Below, one piece after another: positions 48,787 through 56,498 of a stretch of 64,000 nucleotides of DNA. How positions within the stretch are numbered: position 1 is the stretch's first letter; each line of letters starts with the position of its first letter. A program made the position numbers and the translations under genes. The stretch is from Streptomyces solicavernae. Its GTDB lineage: Bacteria; Actinomycetota; Actinomycetes; Streptomycetales; Streptomycetaceae. The stretch spans positions 248,001-312,000 of the forward strand of contig NZ_JASCIR010000001.1 of NCBI RefSeq assembly GCF_029968095.1, written 5' to 3'. The notes beneath the pieces are model-generated. The model made no database searches. It saw nothing but the letters and a program-made list of their open reading frames with translations, and was not told the DNA's origin.

Positions 48787-49701
48787 CTAGCCCCCGATGC
48801 CCCGCCGGGCGCGGCGCGTTGCTGTCACCGTGAGTGTCGCGTAGGCGGCCGTGAACCTCCCGCCCAGCGCGTCGATCGCGGCGCCGACCTCGGTGAGGAT
48901 CTGTTGGACCTGCTCGGGTGCGAGGCGGGTCAGGGCGCCGTGGGTGGGGAGCTGGTCCAGCCAGGCGTCGCGGGTGTAGGTGTGCTGCCAGTCGTGGCGC
49001 CACCGCTCGGGGGCGTCGAAGTCGCCGGTGGCGCGGATGCCGTCGGCGGCGGCGTCGAGGAGGAGCTGGTAGCCGTCGGCCGCGCGGGACGTGGGGTCGC
49101 CGAGGCGGAACGGGGAGTCGGGTGCCACGCGCAGGCAGGCGGCGGCCAGGGCGCGGGTCACCTCGGGCGGCAGCTCCGGGACGTTCCAGAACACGGCGAG
49201 GCGGCCGCCCGGAAGCAGCGCGCGGGCCGCGACGGTCGCGGCAGCGGCGGCGTCCAGCCAGTGCCAGGTCTGCCCGGAGACGACGGCGTCGAAGCGGCGG
49301 CCCGCCGGGTCCCAGGACTCGAAGTCGGCCACCTCGACGTCCACGCCCGCGCCGCGCGCCAGGCCGGCCATGCGCGGGTCCACCTCGACGCCGACCACGC
49401 GGCAGCCGACGTCCCTGAACTGACGGGCGACGATGCCCGTGCCGCACCCGACGTCGAGCACCAGCGGGCCGCCCGACCCGGAGGCGGTCCCTGTCGGAGT
49501 CGAGGTCGGCGTCGGAGTCGAAGTCGAGGTCGGAGTCGGAGTCGGAGTCGGCGCGGCGAGGCGGTCGACAAGGGGCTGGGGGTAGCGGGGGCGGCTGCGG
49601 TCGTAGCGGGCCGCGTCCGTACCGAAGGAGCGGGCGGTCTGCCGGAGCCGGCGGGCATCGGGCGCGGGGCGGCCAGGAGGCCCCGGAGATAGAGTGGGCA
49701 T
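48787..49701 (-). CDS. Class I SAM-dependent methyltransferase
   Basis: 304 residues from ATG 49,701. Motif I is LVLDVGCGTGIVARQFRDVGC, followed by VVGVEVDPRMAGLARGAGV, FDAVVSGQTWHWLD and LLPGGRLAVFWN, typical of Methyltransf_11/25 enzymes. An insert PTPTPTPTSTSTPTPTSTPT between the first helix and motif I is encoded by hexamer-like repeats and looks like slippage expansion. The start lies inside the large palindrome shared with the TetR gene and has no ribosome site, so the mRNA may be leaderless. The substrate is unknown. Confidence 0.88.
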   Translation of the reverse strand: MPTLSPGPPGRPAPDARRLRQTARSFGTDAARYDRSRPRYPQPLVDRLAAPTPTPTPTSTSTPTPTSTPTGTASGSGGPLVLDVGCGTGIVARQFRDVGCRVVGVEVDPRMAGLARGAGVDVEVADFESWDPAGRRFDAVVSGQTWHWLDAAAAATVAARALLPGGRLAVFWNVPELPPEVTRALAAACLRVAPDSPFRLGDPTSRAADGYQLLLDAAADGIRATGDFDAPERWRHDWQHTYTRDAWLDQLPTHGALTRLAPEQVQQILTEVGAAIDALGGRFTAAYATLTVTATRRARRGIGG

Positions 49702-49730
49702 GCGCCCACTGTAGTGGGCGCATGCCCACT
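49693..49730. promoter_or_regulatory. 38-bp palindromic operator between methyltransferase and TetR genes
   Basis: AGTGGGCATGCGCCCACT (49,693-49,710) and AGTGGGCGCATGCCCACT (49,713-49,730) are exact inverted copies separated by GT. Each arm is itself an inverted repeat of AGTGGGC/GCCCACT, giving four half-sites. The left arm covers the methyltransferase ATG, and the whole lies upstream of the TetR start. It is almost certainly the TetR target. Confidence 0.85.
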
Positions 49731-49763
49731 CACCAAGGCCGAGCAGGGAGAGAGGTCCATACG

Positions 49764-50390
49764 GTGCCGACGGGGATCGCGATCCGCGACGTACGCGAGC
49801 AGCTTTTCGACGCGGCCGAGCGGGTGCTGCTGCGGGACGGGCCGAACGCGCTGACCAGCAGGGCCGTCACCACGGAGGCGGACTGCGCGAAGGGGGTGCT
49901 GCACCGGCACTTCGAGGACTTCGACGCGTTCCTCGCGGAGCTCGTCCGCGACCGTATCCGGCGCCTGGAGGGGCGGGCCGAGGCGCTGCTCGGGGCGGCC
50001 GGGACGGGCACGGTAGCCGGCAACGTCGCCGAGGAGCTGACGGAGCTGTTCGGCTCGGTGGCGGTGGCGATGGTCGGCCTCGTCACGTCGCGCGACGGGC
50101 TGCGGGCGCGGCTGCGCCGGACCACGCCCACAGGTGTTCCGCTCCTCACCGAGGCGACGGCGATGTTCGCCTCGTACCTTGCCGCCGAGCGCGACCTCGG
50201 CCGGGTGCCGGCCGACGCCGATGTGGACATGCTCGCCCCGATGCTGGTCGGGACGGGGCACCTGCTCCACGCCGACCGGCACGGCACGCCGCCGGAGGCG
50301 GCCGCGGTGCGGAAGGTCGTGGCCGGGATCGTGCCGGTGCGAGCCCAGTCCGACGACGGTTACGGGTGTGCGGTGCTGCCCGGTCCCTGA
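49764..50390 (+). CDS. TetR family transcriptional regulator
   Basis: 208 residues from GTG 49,764, nine bases after GGGAGAGAGG; the ATG at 49,722 lies inside the palindrome and was rejected. The HTH region reads LFDAAERVLLRDGPNALTSRAVTTEADCAKGVLHRHFEDFDAFLAELV. The rest is a helical ligand-binding domain with no recognised specificity. It is divergent from the methyltransferase gene across the palindrome and probably represses both, with a small molecule, perhaps the methyltransferase substrate, as inducer. Confidence 0.9.
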   Translation: MPTGIAIRDVREQLFDAAERVLLRDGPNALTSRAVTTEADCAKGVLHRHFEDFDAFLAELVRDRIRRLEGRAEALLGAAGTGTVAGNVAEELTELFGSVAVAMVGLVTSRDGLRARLRRTTPTGVPLLTEATAMFASYLAAERDLGRVPADADVDMLAPMLVGTGHLLHADRHGTPPEAAAVRKVVAGIVPVRAQSDDGYGCAVLPGP

Positions 50391-50469
50391 TTGCTCTCCT
50401 GCCTGAGGCCGACCGCGGTGAGTTGCGCCGGACGGTGCCCGGAATCTGCGAGCGTCGCGCCCTACTCGC

Positions 50470-50901
50470 TCAGGGCCGCACGTAAGGCCGCGTCATGATC
50501 TCCATGTTGTGGCCGTCGGGGTCGTCGAAGTACGCGCCGCGGCCGCCGAACAGCCGGTTGATCCGGCCCGGTTCGGTGTGGCCCGGGTCGGCGTAGTACG
50601 TGACGCCGACGGCTTCGAGGCGGGCGATCATGCCGTCGAACTGCGTGTCCGGCACGAGGAAGGCGTAGTGCTGGGACTGGACGGGCTCGTCGGTCTTCTC
50701 GTAGTAGTCGAGCGTGACGCCGTTGCCCAGGTCGACGGGCAGGAACGGCCCGAACGGCGCGCCGACCTCCAGGCCGAGGATCGCGGCGAGGAAGTCGGCC
50801 GAGAGCCGCCGGTCCGTGGCGAAGACGGCCGTGTGATTCAACTGGGCGATGGTGGTGGGGAGTTCGGTCCCTGCGGTGGGCCGCGTGGGGTGGGTCGACA
50901 T
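50470..50901 (-). CDS. VOC family (glyoxalase/dioxygenase-fold) protein
   Basis: 143 residues from ATG 50,901, after GGAGGAACC. Two beta-alpha-beta-beta-beta modules: LNHTAVFATDRRLSADFLAAILGLEV and HYAFLVPDTQFDGMIARLEAVGVTYY, ending GRGAYFDDPDGHNMEIMTRPY. Metal ligands His (23) and Glu in MEI are present. Enzymatic role unknown. It is convergent with the TetR gene. Confidence 0.9.
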   Translation of the reverse strand: MSTHPTRPTAGTELPTTIAQLNHTAVFATDRRLSADFLAAILGLEVGAPFGPFLPVDLGNGVTLDYYEKTDEPVQSQHYAFLVPDTQFDGMIARLEAVGVTYYADPGHTEPGRINRLFGGRGAYFDDPDGHNMEIMTRPYVRP

Positions 50902-51122
50902 GGTGAGGTTCCTCCGGGTCTGGATTCCGTACGTAGGACAGGAAACGGGAGACGCGGAGAACAGGGGCGGGGCTCTGGCCCGCCTCGCGCTCAAGCCGAG
51001 GCCGGGAACCCAACTCGTACGTGGCACATGGCCGACCCGGCAGTCACGTGCGCGACTCTAGCCCCGCGCCCGGGCCGGGGGCAACGGGATTCCCACTCCC
51101 CCACCCCCGACGCCCCCGACAA

Positions 51123-51178
51123 CGGCCCATCGGCCCAGCGGCCCATCGGCCCATCGGCCCATCGGCCCATCGGCCCAC
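51123..51178 (-). repeat. 8-bp tandem array downstream of the FprB-like gene
   Basis: Seven units of CGGCCCAT (one CGGCCCAG, one CGGCCCAC) end five bases from the FprB-like stop codon, in the intergenic space before the VOC gene start. Confidence 0.9.
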
Positions 51179-51182
51179 CACC

Positions 51183-52874
51183 TCAGCGCGTCAGCGTCCA
51201 GCGGCTGCTCCGGGCCGCCGAGACCAGCTCCGCGACCGTGGTCAGCTTGGCGCGGGGGCGGCCGTCGCGGCGGCCGCGGGCGATCTCCGCGCGGTCGATC
51301 GCCGCCTGCCCGCGGGCGTCCACGAGGCGGCGGTTGCGGCTGCGGGCGAGGCGCTGGAACGCCCGCGCGGTGCCGGTCGGCGCGGGCAGCGCACCGGCCA
51401 CGGCGTCGGCGAGCAGCGTGCCGACGGTCTCGGCGGCGCAGGTGCGGTTGGCGCCGATACCGCCGGACGGGCCGCGCTTGATCCACCCCACGACGTACGT
51501 ACCCGGCCGGTCCCGCACCCGCCCGCGCTGGTGCGGGACGGTGCCGGTGGCCGCGTCGAAGGGCAGCCCGGCAACGGCGACGCCGCGGTACCCGATGGCG
51601 CGCAGCAGCAGCCCGGCGGCGATCTCCCGCTCCCCGTCGGCCTGTTGGCCTTCGGGGGCGGATCCTGTCACGCGTACGCCGGACACGGCACCCCCGCCCG
51701 TCGCCGCGACCGGCACCGAGTGGAACCGCAGGACGATGCGGCGGCCGGCGGCGGGCGCGACGGTCCAGTCCGTGGTGCGGCGGGCGACGTCGGCGAGCAG
51801 GGCCGCCTTGTCCTGCGGTCCCGCCGCCGCGACGGCCTCGCCGGTACGGGGATCCTCGTCGTCGACGACGAGTTCCACGCCGGGCAGATGCTTGAGGGCG
51901 AGCAGCTCGGACCTGGTGTACGCGGCGTCCTCGGGGCCGCGCCGCCCGAGGAGCACCACCTCGCGGACCTTGCTCGCGCGCAGGGCGGCCAGGGCGTGGT
52001 CGGCGATGTCGGTACGGGCCAGCTCGTCCGGGTCGGCGACAAGGATCCGGGCGACGTCCAGGGCGACGTTGCCGTTGCCGACGACGACCACGCGCTCGGC
52101 CGACAGGTCGACGGCGTCCGGCGCCAGGTCGGGGTGGCCGTTGTACCAGGAGACGAACGTGGCCGCGGCGATGCTGCCCGTCAACTCCTCTCCGGGGATG
52201 CCGAGTTGACGGTCGGCGGAGGCGCCCACCGCGTAGATCACGGCGTCGTGGTGGGCGGCGATCTCCTCGGCGGTGACCTCGCGGCCCACCTCGATGCCGA
52301 GCGCCATGCGGACCCGCGGGTGGTCGTGGAACCGTGCGAAGGTCTCGGCGACCTTCTTGGTGCGGGGGTGGTCCGGCGCCACCCCGTAGCGCACGAGCCC
52401 GCCCGCGACGGGCAGCCGGTCGACCAGCGTGACCTCGGCGTTGGTGTGCAGGAGCAGGTCCTCGGCCGCGTACATCCCGGCCGGGCCGGTGCCGACGACG
52501 GCTACGCGGATCGGCCCGAAGTCGGACGGCAGGCTGCGCTCGAAGACCGGCTCGCCCCAGGCGTGGAAGTTGGGGCCCGCGACGGCCGGTTCGGGCTCGC
52601 CGGGCGCGCGGTCCTCGTGGTGCGCGGCGTAGTACGCGGCGTTGATCTCCGCGTACTGCCGCTGCGACGGGGCGAGGCCGTCCACCGGGAAGATCGCGTC
52701 CACCGGGCAGGCGTCGGCGCAGGCGCCGCAGTCGATGCAGGCCTTCGGGTCGATGTGCAGCATCTCGGTGCTGCCGAAGGCCCGCTCTTCCGGGGTGGGG
52801 TGAATGCAGTTGACCGGGCACACGGCGACGCAGGTGGCGTCGCTGCAGCAAGTCTGGGTGATGGCGTAGGTCAT
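51183..52874 (-). CDS. Ferredoxin-ferredoxin/NADP reductase fusion (FprB-like)
   Basis: 563 residues. The N-terminal ferredoxin has CCSDATCVAVCPVNC and CIDCGACADACP, giving two Fe-S clusters. The adrenodoxin-reductase-type domain starts VAVVGTGPAGMYAAEDLL (FAD), has VVVVGNGNVALDVARIL (NADPH), and ends VVGWIKRGPSGGIGANRTCA. The domain order matches mycobacterial FprB. It moves electrons between NADPH and iron-sulfur acceptors. It follows the AurF-type oxygenase gene by 161 bp on the same strand, and probably reduces its diiron centre. Confidence 0.92.
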   Translation of the reverse strand: MTYAITQTCCSDATCVAVCPVNCIHPTPEERAFGSTEMLHIDPKACIDCGACADACPVDAIFPVDGLAPSQRQYAEINAAYYAAHHEDRAPGEPEPAVAGPNFHAWGEPVFERSLPSDFGPIRVAVVGTGPAGMYAAEDLLLHTNAEVTLVDRLPVAGGLVRYGVAPDHPRTKKVAETFARFHDHPRVRMALGIEVGREVTAEEIAAHHDAVIYAVGASADRQLGIPGEELTGSIAAATFVSWYNGHPDLAPDAVDLSAERVVVVGNGNVALDVARILVADPDELARTDIADHALAALRASKVREVVLLGRRGPEDAAYTRSELLALKHLPGVELVVDDEDPRTGEAVAAAGPQDKAALLADVARRTTDWTVAPAAGRRIVLRFHSVPVAATGGGAVSGVRVTGSAPEGQQADGEREIAAGLLLRAIGYRGVAVAGLPFDAATGTVPHQRGRVRDRPGTYVVGWIKRGPSGGIGANRTCAAETVGTLLADAVAGALPAPTGTARAFQRLARSRNRRLVDARGQAAIDRAEIARGRRDGRPRAKLTTVAELVSAARSSRWTLTR

Positions 52875-52986
52875 CTGGTCGCTCGAATCCGTATCGGTCA
52901 GCTCGGTGGTACGGGTCGTCCGGGATCGGTCCTGCGGTCGTTCGGCCCTTCAGCCTTTCGGTCCTGCCGTTCTGCGGTCCTTCAGT

Positions 52987-53034
52987 CCTGCGGTCCTGCG
53001 GTCCTGCGGTCCTGCGGTCCTGCGGTCCTGCGTA
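52987..53034 (-). repeat. CCTGCGGT 8-bp tandem array
   Basis: Six consecutive 8-bp units, the last incomplete, end one base from the AurF-type gene's stop codon. They fill part of the spacer before the FprB-like gene; degenerate copies extend left to about 52,930. Confidence 0.9.
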
Positions 53035-53035
53035 C

Positions 53036-54022
53036 TCAGACGAGGTTGGCTCGCTTGTAGAACGCGAGGGCCGGCCTGGTCAGCAGGCGGGACGAGGCCA
53101 GGAACTCCATCAGGCCCGAACAGCTGGCGCGCATCATCGACTTGTGGTGCTCGTTCGCCCTGGCCTCCTTGAGCGCCCGCTTGCGGTCGAGCCCGGCGTG
53201 CTCGTACACCTCGGCGTTCACCATGCTGCTGACGATGAGATACGCGGCGATGGAGATCACGAGGGCGTTGATCTGGCGGCGTACGGGCCCGGCCTTGGCG
53301 AGACGCCGCCGCGTCTCGTCGCGGGCGAACTTCATGTGCCGGGATTCCTCGACGACATGGATGTTGTTGATGGTGCGCACGAACGGCACCACGCGCTCGT
53401 CGCGCATCCAGTCGCGCTGCATCACGTCCAGGACCTCCTCGGCGACGAGGATCGCGGCGTACGCGGCCTCGCCGAAGGCGAGCGTCTTGAACACGCGGCC
53501 CAGTTCGACGACGATCCGCTTCGGCCGGTACGCGGGCGCGCCGAGCTTCTTGGCGCCGCGGGCGAACATGATGGAGTGCCGGCACTCGTCGGCGATCTCG
53601 GTCAGGGCCCACTGGAAGCGCGCGTCCGTCGGGTCCTTGGCGTAGATGTCGCGCAGCATCATCTGCTGCAGGATCATCTCGAACCAGATGCCGGCGCTGG
53701 CCACCGACGCGGCCTCCTGCCGGGTCAGCTCCTTGCGCAGCTCCTCGGTCAACTCCCGCCAGTAAGCGGTGCCGTAGAGGCTGCTCCACTCCGGGCTCGC
53801 GCCGTGGAAGTCCTTGTCGAGCGGTGTCTCCCAGTCGACCTCGGCGACCGGGTCGTACGACAGCGTCGCCGAGGAGTCGAGGAGGCGCTGCGCGACGTCG
53901 GTGTCGGGCGACGCGGGCCCCTGTGATGGTGACTCCTGCGACGGTGCCTCAGTCTGTGTCGGCGCCCCGGTCTGCGCCGGTGCCTCAGTCTGTGTCGGTG
54001 CCCCGATGATGCTGCCAGCCAT
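53036..54022 (-). CDS. AurF-type diiron N-oxygenase family protein
   Basis: 328 residues from ATG 54,022, after GAGGAG. After a Thr/Gln/Pro-rich start (APTQTEAPAQTGAPTQTEA), the helical core has iron ligands in TEIADECRHSIMFARG and HVVEESRHMKFARDE (two E-x2-H motifs) plus EAASVASAGIWFEMILQQ and GEAAYAAILVAEEVLDV. AurF-like enzymes oxidise aryl amines to nitro groups with O2. The natural substrate here is unknown and no antibiotic cluster is nearby. It is first in an apparent operon with the ferredoxin reductase, and a palindrome lies 113 bp upstream. Confidence 0.9.
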   Translation of the reverse strand: MAGSIIGAPTQTEAPAQTGAPTQTEAPSQESPSQGPASPDTDVAQRLLDSSATLSYDPVAEVDWETPLDKDFHGASPEWSSLYGTAYWRELTEELRKELTRQEAASVASAGIWFEMILQQMMLRDIYAKDPTDARFQWALTEIADECRHSIMFARGAKKLGAPAYRPKRIVVELGRVFKTLAFGEAAYAAILVAEEVLDVMQRDWMRDERVVPFVRTINNIHVVEESRHMKFARDETRRRLAKAGPVRRQINALVISIAAYLIVSSMVNAEVYEHAGLDRKRALKEARANEHHKSMMRASCSGLMEFLASSRLLTRPALAFYKRANLV

Positions 54023-54134
54023 GCTGCGGCTCCTCACGTCGAGCGGGTCGGTGCGTCGGTGCGCCCCTGCCTGGTGCTGCTGTCTTCCGCGCTTTCGCAC
54101 CCTTTGTACGCGGGTGACCGGAACGTGCCACCCC

Positions 54135-54159
54135 CTTGTTAGACAGACCGTATAACAAG
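54135..54159 (-). promoter_or_regulatory. Candidate operator upstream of the AurF-type gene
   Basis: CTTGTTA (54,135-54,141) and TAACAAG (54,153-54,159) are exact inverted arms around an 11-bp centre. The site is AT-rich in GC-rich surroundings and 113 bp upstream of the oxygenase start. Its form resembles TetR operators, but no regulator gene is adjacent. Confidence 0.6.
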
Positions 54160-54699
54160 CGCGTCGAGCGGCCTACCCCTCGGAACCAAGTTCGGTCAAC
54201 TCGCCGCGTGCGCCGCTCCCGTCGGGCCCACGCCGCCCGGCCAGGCAGTACGCCGGGGTGCTGGGCAGGGCCGCGCCCACGGCCCTACGATCCCGTGAAG
54301 ACGCGGGTACCGCCCGCCCGCGCAGACAGGGCCCGGCCGCCGGAGCCGTGACCATGCCGACATCGGCCACGACTCCGGCCCGTCCTCCCGGCACGTTCCG
54401 CACGGGGTGAACTCCCGCGCACCCCACCGCCGGTGAGGACGGCCCGCGCCGGGCGCCGCGGAGGGGAGCACCGCGCGCCCGACGCCCCGCGGCCGCCGCC
54501 GGGGAGCTCTCAGACCGGCGGCGGCCGTCCGGACCGCCGGGGCCCGAGGCACAATCGACGGGTACACCCACGCTCACAGCCCACTCACGGGCCCACCCAC
54601 GCCCCACACGACGACCCACACCACGTACGGCCCACACCACGGCCCAGATGACGGCCCACCATCACAACCACCGTTCCGCCAAAGGACACAAGGAGCAGC
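54160..54699. other. 540-bp interval without a convincing gene
   Basis: Open frames here are compositionally unnatural. Contents are a perfect 13-bp hairpin (CGGCCGCCGCCGG/CCGGCGGCGGCCG, 54,490-54,527, 12-nt loop) and a C/A-rich stretch of degenerate GGCCCACAC-like repeats (54,590-54,660) leading to the gpx ribosome site. Confidence 0.6.
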
Positions 54700-55188
54700 A
54701 TGTCCATCCACGACGTGGAGATCGACGCCCTGCAGGGCGACCCCGCGAACCTCGCCCAGTACCGCGGCAAGGCCGTCCTGGTCGTCAACGTCGCCTCCAA
54801 GTGCGGTCTCACACCGCAGTACGCGGGCCTGGAGAAGCTCCAGGAGCAGTACGGGCCGCGCGGTTTCACCGTGCTCGGCGTGCCCTGCAACCAGTTCATG
54901 GGGCAGGAGCCGGGCACCGCCGACGAGATCGCCACGTTCTGCTCGGCGACGTACGGAGTGACGTTCCCGCTGACGCAGAAGACGGACGTCAACGGCCCCG
55001 GCCGGCACGCGCTCTACGCGGAACTGGTAGGCACGGCCGACGCGGAGGGACACAGCGGGGACATCCGCTGGAACTTCGAGAAGTTCCTCGTCGACCCGCA
55101 GGGCCGGGTCGTGGCCCGCTTCTCGCCCCAGACGGAGCCGGACGCCCAGGAGTTGACGGCCGCCGTCGAGGCCGCGCTGCCCGCCTGA
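54700..55188 (+). CDS. Glutathione peroxidase family protein
   Basis: 162 residues from ATG 54,700, after AAGGAG. Peroxidatic Cys is in VVNVASKCGLTPQYAGLEKL, the Gln-type motif in GVPCNQFMGQEPG, and the tetrad Trp-Asn in IRWNFEKFLVD. All standard Gpx motifs are present. In bacteria without glutathione, such as Streptomyces, these enzymes usually draw on thioredoxin. It reduces peroxides in the cytoplasm. Confidence 0.95.
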   Translation: MSIHDVEIDALQGDPANLAQYRGKAVLVVNVASKCGLTPQYAGLEKLQEQYGPRGFTVLGVPCNQFMGQEPGTADEIATFCSATYGVTFPLTQKTDVNGPGRHALYAELVGTADAEGHSGDIRWNFEKFLVDPQGRVVARFSPQTEPDAQELTAAVEAALPA

Positions 55189-55246
55189 GCCGCGTCGCGC
55201 CCCGCAGCGGGGGCAGGTGTGTGGCGTGGGTCGTGGGTCGTGTGCG

Positions 55247-55270
55247 GTGGGCGTGGGCGTGGGCGTGGGC
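55247..55270. repeat. GTGGGC hexamer repeat
   Basis: Four perfect 6-bp units between gpx and the next gene, followed by GTGTGCGGTACGT repeats up to about 55,305. No gene is seen in 55,189-55,379. Confidence 0.85.
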
Positions 55271-55379
55271 GTGTGCGGTACGTGTGTGCGGTACGTATGT
55301 GCGGTGCGTCATGTCAATCGGGTGTCGTCGGGCGCCCGTCGCGGTGCGCCTCGCCGCGTTCACGATCATGGGCCGGAAC

Positions 55380-55811
55380 ATGCGGATCATGAGCAACGAC
55401 CTTCTCGACACGCTCTTCCAGCAGATCACGCTCACGACCGCGCTCGAAGAGCGCTTCGGCCCCGGCCGCATCTGGCCCCTGCGGATCCGCGCGGCGCACG
55501 CACAACTGCGCCACCTGGAAGAGCTCCTGGGCGAGACCCGGTACGGAACGTTCCTCGACTGCGCGACCCGCGCCCTCGACCAGCACGCCGCGTCGCCCGA
55601 GCCCCGCGAACTGCCCACCGCTCATCTCGGCCGCGAGCTCTACCGCACCGACATTCCCGGCACGCTGCCGGAATCCGACGTCGTCTGGGCCGTCCTGTTC
55701 GGACTGACGATGATGCTTCCGCATGAGGAGTACGAATCCGTCGTACGGGCCGCCGCCGAGGCGAAGGCCCGGGATGCGGCGCGGAGCCGTACACGGATCG
55801 AACTCGACTGA
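55380..55811 (+). CDS. Hypothetical soluble protein
   Basis: About 143 residues. Start is one of three close ATGs (55,368, 55,380, 55,389), none with a good ribosome site. It reads MSNDLLDTLFQQITLTTALE, ERFGPGRIWPLRIRAAHAQL, has LLGETRYGTFLDCATRALDQH, and ends in a charged helix (VVRAAAEAKARDAARSRTRIELD). Composition and codon use look genuine. No family was recognised. Confidence 0.6.
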   Translation: MRIMSNDLLDTLFQQITLTTALEERFGPGRIWPLRIRAAHAQLRHLEELLGETRYGTFLDCATRALDQHAASPEPRELPTAHLGRELYRTDIPGTLPESDVVWAVLFGLTMMLPHEEYESVVRAAAEAKARDAARSRTRIELD

Positions 55812-55854
55812 ATTATCGAATAGCCCCGGCCGCACGGGAGTTGGCCGTTTGACC

Positions 55855-55890
55855 GAGTTGGCCGAGTTGGCCGAGTTGGCCGACTCGGCG
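55855..55890. repeat. GAGTTGGCC 9-bp tandem repeat
   Basis: Four perfect units in the convergent 186-bp space between the hypothetical gene and lsr2, with an additional copy at 55,838-55,846. Confidence 0.85.
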
Positions 55891-55950
55891 GATTCTCCGC
55901 GGAGGCCGGGTTTCCCGCGGGGGCAGGGTTTCCTGCGGGGCCTGGCATGC

Positions 55951-55987
55951 AAAAGGAGTGCCGCCGGGGGATGGCGGCACTCCTTGA
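55951..55987. terminator. Terminator between the hypothetical gene and lsr2
   Basis: AAGGAGTGCCGCC/GGCGGCACTCCTT forms a perfect 13-bp stem with a 7-nt loop, A-rich on its left side. It lies 11 bp past the lsr2 stop and can serve both convergent genes. Confidence 0.9.
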
Positions 55988-55997
55988 AATCGCTGGT

Positions 55998-56339
55998 TCA
56001 GTGCGCGGATTCGAAGGCTTCGCGGACCGCGGCGGGGACGCGGCCGCGCTCACTCACCTCGTATCCGTTCTCCCTCGCCCAGGCCCTGATCGCCGACGAG
56101 TCGTCGGACTTTCCGGCGGCCGGCTTGCGCTTCCCCTTCGGCTTGGAGCCGCCGCGGATCCGGCGCGCGCCGTCGGCGTGCAGATAGGGGTTGAGCAGTT
56201 CGAGCAGCTTCTCGTAGTTCTCGTCGGTGAGGTCGATTTCCACACCCGCACCGTCGACGAGAATGCTGTGCGTGGCGATTTGCTCCGACTCTTCGCCGGT
56301 CAGGTCGTCCACGTATGTCGTAATTACCTTCTGGGCCAT
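55998..56339 (-). CDS. lsr2: Nucleoid-associated protein Lsr2
   Basis: 113 residues from ATG 56,339. N-terminal dimerisation domain MAQKVITTYVDDLTGEESEQ, then VEIDLTDENYEKLLELLNPYL, a basic linker KPKGKRKPAAGKS, and the DNA-binding domain IRAWARENGYEVSERGRVPAAVREAFESA with its RGR AT-hook-like motif. Lsr2 binds AT-rich DNA and silences acquired genes. Streptomyces normally have two (Lsr2, LsrL); which this is cannot be decided here. A TATAGT -10 ends seven bases before the ATG, suggesting a leaderless transcript. Confidence 0.95.
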   Translation of the reverse strand: MAQKVITTYVDDLTGEESEQIATHSILVDGAGVEIDLTDENYEKLLELLNPYLHADGARRIRGGSKPKGKRKPAAGKSDDSSAIRAWARENGYEVSERGRVPAAVREAFESAH

Positions 56340-56352
56340 GCGACCGACTATA
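56322..56352 (-). promoter_or_regulatory. lsr2 promoter -10, probable leaderless start
   Basis: Read leftward, TATAGT (56,347-56,352) followed by CGGTCGC and the ATG (56,339-56,337). No ribosome site is present. This spacing puts the transcription start at or next to the ATG. Confidence 0.55.
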
Positions 56353-56498
56353 GGCCCAGTCGAGTGAGCCATGTGCCGGATGTGCGGTCATGCTCACGGA
56401 ACTCTTCCTCTTTGTTCCGCACAACTCCTCGCACAACTCCTCGCACGACTCCCTGCGCGACTCCCTGCGCGACTCCCCGCACAACGTCCGTGCGCGAC

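Noticed and set aside
51058-52851. A 597-codon open frame overlapping the FprB-like gene
   Set aside because: Arg/Pro-rich out-of-frame product; the other frame contains all Fe-S, FAD and NADPH motifs.
54173-54640. Possible 155-residue minus-strand protein upstream of gpx
   Set aside because: Low-complexity Gly/Arg/Ala sequence with no ribosome site or domain; the interval is better described as non-coding with a hairpin.
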